Assembly (NCBI GenBank): GCA_017991935.1
Contig: JAGOPP010000014.1
Location: 6,448 to 61,513, forward strand
DNA: 55,066 nt
Direction: 5' to 3'
DNA from: Oscillospiraceae bacterium
Lineage (GTDB): Bacteria; Bacillota; Clostridia; Oscillospirales; Ruminococcaceae
Shown here one piece after another: positions 50,328 through 55,066 of the stretch. Under the pieces are notes generated by a model. It did not search any database, had not been told where the DNA came from, and saw only the letters and a program-made list of their open reading frames with translations. Each line of letters opens with the position of its first letter. Position 1 is the first letter of the stretch. A program made the position numbers and the translations under genes.

Positions 50328-51347
50328 TCATTCCTCGATCGCCACATAGTTCTCGGGGACCGCGATGCCGAGGGCCTCGCAGTTGGCCGCGTTGAATTTC
50401 TTGACGGCATTGGGCGCGAACCGCACCGGCATCGTGGAGATATCGGCCTCGCCCGTCAGGATCTGGACGGCCATCTCGCCGGTGGTGAAGCCGAGCTCGT
50501 AGTAATCGATGGAAAGAGTCACGACGCCGCAGCCCTTGCACAGCCCTTCCTCTCCGGCGACGACCGGGATCTTGGCGGGCAGGACGATGTTGGCGATCGC
50601 CTCGGTGTTGGAGGCGGCCGTGTTGTCGGTCGGGATATAGATGACGTCGGAGGCGTCGCAGGCCGCTTGGGTCACGGAGGCCACGTCGTTGGAATCCGTG
50701 AAGGCGAACGGCGTGCAGGTGAAGCCCATCTCCTCAAGGAGCCCGGTCATCTGGTCGACTTGGTACTGGGAGTTGGCCTCGGCGGAGCAGAAGAGCAGGC
50801 CGATGTTTTCCGCGTCGGGGAACAGCTCCTGAATCATGACCGCCTGCTGGTCGAGCGGGGCGAGATCGGAGGCGCCGGAGACGTTGCCGCCGACGGTGCC
50901 GGTCCAGTTGTCGATCTCGAGCGCGGTCGCGTAGTCGGTGATCGAGGTGCCGAGGATCGGGATCTCGCTGGTGGCGGAGGCCGCCGCTTGAAGCGGGGAG
51001 GTGGCGTTGGCGAGGATCAGATCCACGCTGCTGGAGACAAAGCCGTTGACGATCGTGCCGCAGGTGGCCGAATCGCCGGAGGCGTTTTGCAGGTCGAAGG
51101 TGACGCGGTCGCCCAGCGCCTCGGTCAGGGCGTCCTGAAAGCCCTGCGTGGCGGCGTCGAGCGCCGGATGCTGCACGAGCTGGCAGATGCCGACCACAAA
51201 GGTCTCTTCGGGGGTCTCTACGACGGAGGTTTCGGGCTCGCCGGCCACGGAGGTGGACTCCGGCTCGCCGGCTTCGGGGGATTCGCCGCAGGCGGCGAAG
51301 GACAGCGCCATGACCAGCGCCATCGCGATGCAGAGTAATTTTTTCAT
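50328..51347 (-). CDS. ABC transporter substrate-binding lipoprotein (second system; tyrosine predicted)
   Basis: A 339-aa lipoprotein with signal MKKLLCIAMALVMALSFAAC (lipobox SFAAC) and the same ABC_sub_bind fold as the first system: FVVGICQLVQHPALDAATQGFQDALTEAL, VNGFVSSSVDLILANATSPLQAA, ILGTSITDYATALE, SGASDLAPLDQQAVMIQELFPDAENIGLLFCSAEANS. The leader peptide with six Tyr codons suggests tyrosine as substrate, or aromatic amino acids more broadly; sequence alone does not show ligand specificity. AAAAGGAG precedes the ATG. Confidence 0.9.
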   Translation of the reverse strand: MKKLLCIAMALVMALSFAACGESPEAGEPESTSVAGEPETSVVETPEETFVVGICQLVQHPALDAATQGFQDALTEALGDRVTFDLQNASGDSATCGTIVNGFVSSSVDLILANATSPLQAAASATSEIPILGTSITDYATALEIDNWTGTVGGNVSGASDLAPLDQQAVMIQELFPDAENIGLLFCSAEANSQYQVDQMTGLLEEMGFTCTPFAFTDSNDVASVTQAACDASDVIYIPTDNTAASNTEAIANIVLPAKIPVVAGEEGLCKGCGVVTLSIDYYELGFTTGEMAVQILTGEADISTMPVRFAPNAVKKFNAANCEALGIAVPENYVAIEE

Positions 51348-51390
51348 GTTCGTTTTCTCCTTTTATTTTGTGATTTTTGAAAATTCCTAT

Positions 51391-51427
51391 ACAAAAGCGG
51401 CCCCGTCCAAATTGACGGGGCCGCTCA
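51391..51427 (-). terminator. Attenuator terminator and overlapping antiterminator arm
   Basis: Minus-strand stem GCGGCCCCGTC-AATTTG-GACGGGGCCGC (51424-51397) followed by TTTTGT. Just upstream, CGCTCA (51447-51442) can pair with TGAGCG (51427-51422), which overlaps the foot of the terminator; the two structures compete. Confidence 0.88.
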
Positions 51428-51456
51428 GTATCCACAGCAGTTGAGCGCCGGTCGAT

Positions 51457-51609
51457 TCAGACGTCTTTTGGCCGCAGGAACGCATAATAATAGTAATAAT
51501 AGCGATGCGAAGCCAGACCCGCAAAAGAGCGAGCCCGCTTCGCAAAGGAATCGACGCGGGAGCATGCCGCGCCCACGGACATCGTATGGGTTCTCAAATC
51601 GGTTCTCAT
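51457..51609 (-). CDS. Leader peptide with six consecutive Tyr codons
   Basis: A 50-aa open frame starting MRTDLRTHTMSVGAACS and ending SHRYYYYYYAFLRPKDV. Codons 37-42 are TAT TAT TAC TAT TAT TAT (51501-51484). The ATG has an AAAGGAG site 9 nt upstream and its own promoter about 50 bp before. The stop lies 33 nt before a strong terminator that precedes the binding-protein gene. A segment in codons 19-21 (GTCGATTC, 51555-51548) is perfectly complementary to GAATCGAC across the stop codon (51458-51451). Ribosome stalling at Tyr codons when Tyr-tRNA is scarce would leave the antiterminator free to form. The frame is too short for standard gene finders. Confidence 0.85.
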   Translation of the reverse strand: MRTDLRTHTMSVGAACSRVDSFAKRARSFAGLASHRYYYYYYAFLRPKDV

Positions 51610-51656
51610 GGCGGCGGCTCCTTTCGTCCAAATTCTTTCACGCTTTGTTGTGTTAT

Positions 51657-51685
51657 AGTTTAAACCGGTAAAGCCAAAAAGTCAA
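51657..51685 (-). promoter_or_regulatory. Promoter of the Tyr-leader ABC transporter operon
   Basis: Minus-strand TTGACT (51685-51680), 17-bp spacer, TAAACT (51662-51657), followed by TATAAC; the leader-peptide ATG is 48 bp downstream. Confidence 0.72.
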
Positions 51686-51689
51686 GCGC

Positions 51690-51947
51690 TTTTTGCGTAC
51701 AAATCGCATAATCCTTTTGCTTTAAATTTGTGGGATCTTACAAAAACAGGGCGATCGGGTATGGATTCGACGCCGACCGTGGGCCGGACGACATCAAAAC
51801 GGGCGGGACATGCCGCTCCCGCAAACAAAAAAACGCGGGCGCGAAGTTGTCCGCGGCCGCGTCTGATTTGATTTTTTCGGGGGGGCCGCCCGTCCGGGTT
51901 TCGCGCAGGCTGGGGAAAAACCTCCACGCGGTTTTTCCGGGCCGGGC
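51690..51947. other. Spacer after glmS, with possible glmS terminator
   Basis: The segment near 51828-51872 on the minus strand reads ACGCGG...CCGCGT followed by TTTTTTTG, a plausible but imperfect glmS terminator. The remainder has no gene that I can support. Confidence 0.45.
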
Positions 51948-53774
51948 TCACTCCACGGTGACGGATTTCGCGAGGTTGCGGGGCTTGTCGATGTCGCAGC
52001 CGTTCTCCTTCGCCACATAGTAGGCGAAGAGCTGCAGCGGCACGATCTCCGCGGCGGCGATGAAAAGCGGTTCGGCCCGGGGGACGAAGAGCGCCTCGTC
52101 CGCCTCGGAGAAGATGCGCCGGCTGTCCTCCATGGCGACGCCGAGCACCGTCGCGCCGCGCGCCTTGACCTCCTCGATGTTCGACATCATCTTATCGAAC
52201 AGGCGCTCCTGACAGCACAGCGCGACGACCAGCCGCCCGCTGTCGACAAGCGCGATCGTGCCGTGTTTGAGCTCCCCGGCGGGGTAGGCCTCCGAATGGA
52301 GGTAAGAAATTTCCTTGAGTTTTAACGAGCCCTCAAGGCAGGCCGCGTAGTCGATGTTGCGCCCGATGAAAAACAGGGAGCCGCTGCCGTGGTAGCGCGC
52401 GGCAAGCTCCTGCACATGGGCGTTGAGGTCGATCGCGCGCTGGATCTGCGAGGGGATCTCATGGATGGCCTCCACGAGCTCGTCGTAGCGCTCCGGGCCG
52501 ACCTTGCCGAGCTTCTCCGCCGCCCAGACCGCGATCAGGCAGAGCATGGCGAGCTGGGTGGTATAGCCCTTCGTTGTGGCGACGGCGATCTCCGGCCCGG
52601 CGTGGGTATAGAGCACGCGGTCGGCGAGCTTCGCGATCGTGCTGCCGACCACATTGACCACGGCGAGCGCGTAGGCGCCCATCGCTTTGCATTGGCGCAG
52701 CGCGGCGATGGTGTCCGCCGTCTCGCCGGACTGGGAGATGACGATCAGAAGCGTATGCGCGTCCACGATGGGCTCGCGGTAGCGCAGCTCGCTCGCGACG
52801 TCGATCTCCACCGGCAGGCGGCACAGGGACTCTATGACGTATTTCCCGACGACGCCGGCGTGATAGGCGGAGCCGCAGCCGGTGATCAGAATTTTATTAA
52901 ATTTCCCGAAGTCCTCCGGCGTCATGTCGAAATCGTCGAGCGCGATCCTGCCGTCCTTGATCCGCGGCTCTATGGTCGATTTCACCGCGCCCGGCTGCTC
53001 CATGATCTCCTTGAGCATGAAGTGCTCGTAGCCGCCCTTTTCCGCGGCCTCGATGTTCCACACCACGCGGGTGACGGATTTCTTGACCGGCATGCCGGTG
53101 CGGTCGAAAACCGTTATGGTCTCCGGCGTCAGCTCGGCGAACTCGCCCTCCTCAAGATAGATCATGTTTTTCGTATGGGAGACGAGCGCCGTCACGTCCG
53201 AGGCGAAGAAATTCTCCCCGACGCCGAGGCCGAGGATCAGCGGGCAGCCCTCCTTGACCGCGTAGAGCCTGCCCGGCTCGTCGGCGCAGAGGAAGCCCAG
53301 CGCGTAGGAGCCTTGCAGCCGCGCGGCGGTCTTCATCACGGCGGCCTTGAAGTCGCCGGTATAATAATGGTCTAAAAGATAGGGGATGACCTCGGTGTCC
53401 GTGTCGCTGAGGAATTCGTAGCCCTTCTCCCGAAGCTCCTCGCGCAGGGCGGCAAAATTTTCGATGATGCCGTTTTGGATCACCGCGAACCTGCCGTCCT
53501 TCGAGAGATGAGGGTGCGCGTTTATATCCGTGGGGGCGCCGTGGGTCGCCCAGCGGGTGTGCGCGATGCCGCTCGCGCCGTGCAGATCCGCCCCGTCGTT
53601 CGTCTTTTCGCAGAGATTTTTGATGACGCCCGAGATTTTCACCATCCGGATCCCGCCGTCCGCCTGCACCGCGATCCCCGCGGAGTCATACCCGCGGTAT
53701 TCGAGCCGTTTGAGGCCCTCCAGCAGGACCGGCGCGGCCTCTCTCGCGCCCGTAAAGCCGATAATTCCACACAT
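51948..53774 (-). CDS. glmS: Glutamine--fructose-6-phosphate aminotransferase (isomerizing)
   Basis: A 608-aa enzyme making glucosamine-6-phosphate for peptidoglycan. The glutaminase domain begins MCGIIGFTGAREAAPVLLEGL with Cys as N-terminal nucleophile, and HTRWATHGAPTDINAHPH follows. Two SIS domains contain ITGCGSAYHAG, SQSGETADTIAALR and the C-terminal NLAKSVTVE. Length is standard. GAAAGGAG precedes the ATG. I looked for a glmS ribozyme in the 319-bp upstream region and did not find its core. Confidence 0.98.
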   Translation of the reverse strand: MCGIIGFTGAREAAPVLLEGLKRLEYRGYDSAGIAVQADGGIRMVKISGVIKNLCEKTNDGADLHGASGIAHTRWATHGAPTDINAHPHLSKDGRFAVIQNGIIENFAALREELREKGYEFLSDTDTEVIPYLLDHYYTGDFKAAVMKTAARLQGSYALGFLCADEPGRLYAVKEGCPLILGLGVGENFFASDVTALVSHTKNMIYLEEGEFAELTPETITVFDRTGMPVKKSVTRVVWNIEAAEKGGYEHFMLKEIMEQPGAVKSTIEPRIKDGRIALDDFDMTPEDFGKFNKILITGCGSAYHAGVVGKYVIESLCRLPVEIDVASELRYREPIVDAHTLLIVISQSGETADTIAALRQCKAMGAYALAVVNVVGSTIAKLADRVLYTHAGPEIAVATTKGYTTQLAMLCLIAVWAAEKLGKVGPERYDELVEAIHEIPSQIQRAIDLNAHVQELAARYHGSGSLFFIGRNIDYAACLEGSLKLKEISYLHSEAYPAGELKHGTIALVDSGRLVVALCCQERLFDKMMSNIEEVKARGATVLGVAMEDSRRIFSEADEALFVPRAEPLFIAAAEIVPLQLFAYYVAKENGCDIDKPRNLAKSVTVE

Positions 53775-54045
53775 GCCCGATGTCTCCTTTCCTCAGTCCG
53801 GTATGGCCGCCTCCCAAAAAGGCGGGCGCGGGGGACAACATCCCGCGCGAAACCGCGCGCTCTTCAAAGAAGAGCCGCCGCGAAACCCACGCCGCTTTCT
53901 TGCGCGGCCGTGGGGAACAGCGCCCGCCGCGGTCCCGTTTCACCGGCCCGGCAGCCGTTTCAAAACGCCCCGGCCGCCCCAACCGGCCGAATCGGAAAGC
54001 CCGCCTTTGGAGCTTCCCGCTTGCCGTCGGCCCGGCCAAAAAAGA
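53775..54045. other. GC-rich region upstream of glmS without a gene
   Basis: Contains several small perfect hairpins on the minus strand, such as CTCTTC-TTT-GAAGAG and CGCGCGG-TTT-CGCGCG, but no promoter or riboswitch that I can recognise. Confidence 0.5.
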
Positions 54046-54067
54046 ATTGCGGGGCGTCCGGCCCCGC
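54039..54067 (-). terminator. Terminator of the small regulator gene
   Basis: Minus-strand GCGGGGC-CGGAC-GCCCCGC followed by AATTCTTTTTT, 27 bp after the stop codon. Confidence 0.85.
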
Positions 54068-54093
54068 ATTCCTTCGGATTCCCGAATCGGTTT

Positions 54094-54348
54094 TTAGTTT
54101 AAATCAATGAGCTTCGCGGTGATCCCGTCGATGCGGTTCAGTTCCCGGACCAGCCGCTCGACCTCCTCTTTTTCCCCGCAGGGCTGCAGGACGATCAGCC
54201 CGTCCCGCGCGCACGCGTCCTCGCTCGCCTCATGCAGGCCCAGACGCGCCTTGATCTTGCAGCCGTTCCTTGTGAGCGCCTGCTGTAAATTTAAAGAATT
54301 GCCCACCCTGTTGTCCATTCTGACGCCTATGACATAATACGAAAGCAT
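54094..54348 (-). CDS. Small TM1266-like (ACT/NikR-C fold) regulator
   Basis: An 84-aa protein. YYVIGVRMDNRVGNSLNLQQALTRNGCKIKARLGLHE followed by DGLIVLQPCGEKEEVERLVRELNRIDGITAKLIDL fits the ferredoxin-like fold of the TM1266 family, annotated as putative iron-only hydrogenase system regulators. Here no hydrogenase gene is adjacent. GAGGGA precedes the ATG. The assignment is by pattern only. Confidence 0.65.
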   Translation of the reverse strand: MLSYYVIGVRMDNRVGNSLNLQQALTRNGCKIKARLGLHEASEDACARDGLIVLQPCGEKEEVERLVRELNRIDGITAKLIDLN

Positions 54349-54388
54349 CCGTTTTCCCTCTTTCTTTCCTTATTATTGCGTGACTCTT

Positions 54389-54399
54389 ACTCCCACTCG
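54389..54399. repeat. 11-bp direct repeat (inner copy) resembling a guaA 3'-end attachment site
   Basis: ACTCCCACTCG here recurs at 55056-55066. Read on the minus strand this copy ends an open frame FELGEWE-stop; GAGTGGGAGTAA is the usual 3' end of guaA (...EWE stop), a known integration target. Confidence 0.5.
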
Positions 54400-54508
54400 C
54401 CGAGTTCAAAGTTTGTTTTAAATAATTCTGTTTAGATTCCGTGAAAGGTGCATAGGAAAAATGAAAGCACTCCAATCGCAGTCTGTTAAATCTTATCGTA
54501 TTTAATCG

Positions 54509-55048
54509 TCAAAACTCCCATATGACCGGTTTTGGTTCATATTGCCCTTTTTTGCTAATATCTAACACCTCAAAAACTTCGGCTTTGCATCCCAGCAAAA
54601 GAGAAAACATTGCAAGACCCCGTACTTGGCTTTCTCGGAGTTTATCGTACGTATCTAATCTTTTTGACTCCGCAAAGCGAATTTCCGAACCGTCCGGCTT
54701 GTATATAAATAAATCCGGTTGCTCAACTTTTGCAAATCCTCTAACTGCTTTGTAAAGCGTCCGGGCGCTCTCATATTTTTCACGCCCCATATATTTTATG
54801 AGAATTTCCTCGGCCAAAGGGTATTTTCCCGGTTTACAGGCACCAAAGACATCAAAATCATGGTGAATCCATAAATAACCCGCCTCGGCAAAAAAGTTGC
54901 CGACCAAATATTCACCAAATCCTTTGGTGCCTGGAAGACCTTTGCAATATCGGTCCGGACAGTCTTCCCTTTTTCCACTTAGCCAATTATTATATTGGTT
55001 TCTCGTAAAAGTGACTACATTAACTGGGATTTCGATTTTGATTCCCAT
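54509..55048 (-). CDS. PD-(D/E)XK nuclease-like protein, AT-rich and probably acquired
   Basis: A 179-aa protein of unknown family. A nuclease-like core is visible: Glu46 in GFGEYLV, PD at 111-112 in VEQPDLFIYKPDG, Glu127-x-Lys129 in RFAESKR, and Gln141 in LRESQVRGLAMF, in the order seen in VRR-NUC/Holliday-resolvase-type PD-(D/E)XK enzymes. Base composition (about 40% G+C by eye) and codon use differ sharply from all neighbours. ATG at 55048 has GGAGTGAG upstream; the frame is also open to a GTG at 55063 near the window edge. It is bracketed by the 11-bp repeat, so it may be cargo of an integrated island, perhaps for DNA defence or DNA processing. The role is unproven. Confidence 0.65.
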   Translation of the reverse strand: MGIKIEIPVNVVTFTRNQYNNWLSGKREDCPDRYCKGLPGTKGFGEYLVGNFFAEAGYLWIHHDFDVFGACKPGKYPLAEEILIKYMGREKYESARTLYKAVRGFAKVEQPDLFIYKPDGSEIRFAESKRLDTYDKLRESQVRGLAMFSLLLGCKAEVFEVLDISKKGQYEPKPVIWEF

Positions 55049-55055
55049 AATTCTC

Positions 55056-55066
55056 ACTCCCACTCG
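55056..55066. repeat. 11-bp direct repeat (outer copy) at the window edge
   Basis: ACTCCCACTCG, the second copy of the 54389-54399 repeat. On the minus strand it reads CGAGTGGGAGT followed by GA, compatible with a gene ending in Glu-Trp-Glu-stop just outside the window. Confidence 0.5.

Noticed and set aside
51425..51631. 68-codon minus-strand frame overlapping the Tyr leader peptide
   Set aside because: It is in another phase, lacks a ribosome site at its start and runs through the attenuator structure; the 50-codon frame with the Tyr run is far more convincing.
51720..51800. Possible tmRNA-like or tRNA-like segment (ggtatggattcgacg)
   Set aside because: No acceptor stem, CCA end or tag reading frame could be assembled; no tRNA or rRNA gene was seen anywhere in the window.
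53775..54093. glmS ribozyme upstream of glmS
   Set aside because: The upstream region is GC-rich with several hairpins, but I could not find the conserved ribozyme core or cleavage-site context.

Overview
The window looks like a chromosome segment of a GC-rich (roughly 60-65% G+C by eye) low-branching Firmicute, most likely a gut-type member of class Clostridia. The evidence is a SpoIID-type sporulation protein, a T-box leader, consensus TTGACA-17-TATAAT promoters with AGGAGG ribosome sites, the rimP-nusA-ylxR-ylxQ-infB-rbfA-nrnA-truB operon order, a DUF1846 protein and GTP-type PEP carboxykinase. Species cannot be named from the sequence. Most genes lie on the minus strand. Two short stretches (21.2-21.6 kb and 54.4-55.07 kb) are clearly AT-richer and look acquired.

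Region 1 (1-12.4 kb, minus strand) is a nearly complete anaerobic cobalamin ring operon: cbiL-cbiD-cbiF-cbiG-cbiH-cbiJ-cbiET-cbiA-cbiB, then cobQ(cbiP)-cbiC, then, under its own promoter, a lipoprotein-type cobaltochelatase cbiK cut by the window edge. Stop and start codons overlap through most of the operon (ATGA junctions). One cobalamin riboswitch with terminator precedes cbiL and a second, larger one precedes cbiK. Together these enzymes take sirohydrochlorin to cobinamide-type corrinoid; the nucleotide-loop genes (cobU, cobS, cobC) are not in the window.

Region 2 (12.4-35 kb) holds housekeeping genes: pckG with a palindrome over its promoter, tsaD, a membrane HtrA protease beside an OmpR/WalK-like two-component system, ychF, an AT-rich VOC protein, exodeoxyribonuclease III, a DUF1846 protein, a lipoprotein, a SpoIID-like protein, an ECF transporter S component, the lower-glycolysis genes pgk-tpiA-gpmI, a phytoene-desaturase-like flavoprotein, hflX and a nitroreductase.

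Region 3 (35-45.2 kb) has a YczE-type membrane protein, a lipoprotein with an amidase_6-like domain, and the translation/RNA operon rimP-nusA-rnpM(ylxR)-ylxQ-infB-rbfA-nrnA-truB. IF-2 carries a repeated Gln/Gly/Tyr-rich N-terminal segment.

Region 4 (45.2-51.7 kb) is the most interesting part: two paralogous ABC uptake systems (binding lipoprotein, permease, ATPase) in tandem, each behind a different amino-acid-sensing RNA. The first has a T-box leader with a candidate UGG (Trp) specifier, followed by a 19-codon upstream ORF with two Trp codons. The second has a 50-codon leader peptide with six consecutive Tyr codons, then a strong terminator hairpin: a ribosome-mediated Tyr attenuator. This suggests a Trp transporter and a Tyr transporter that arose by duplication and were wired to different sensors.

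Region 5 (51.7-55.07 kb) contains glmS, a small TM1266-like regulator, and an AT-rich PD-(D/E)XK nuclease-like gene bracketed by an 11-bp direct repeat that resembles the 3' end of guaA, a known island integration site. Several gene ends carry imperfect tandem duplications of 65-120 bp.
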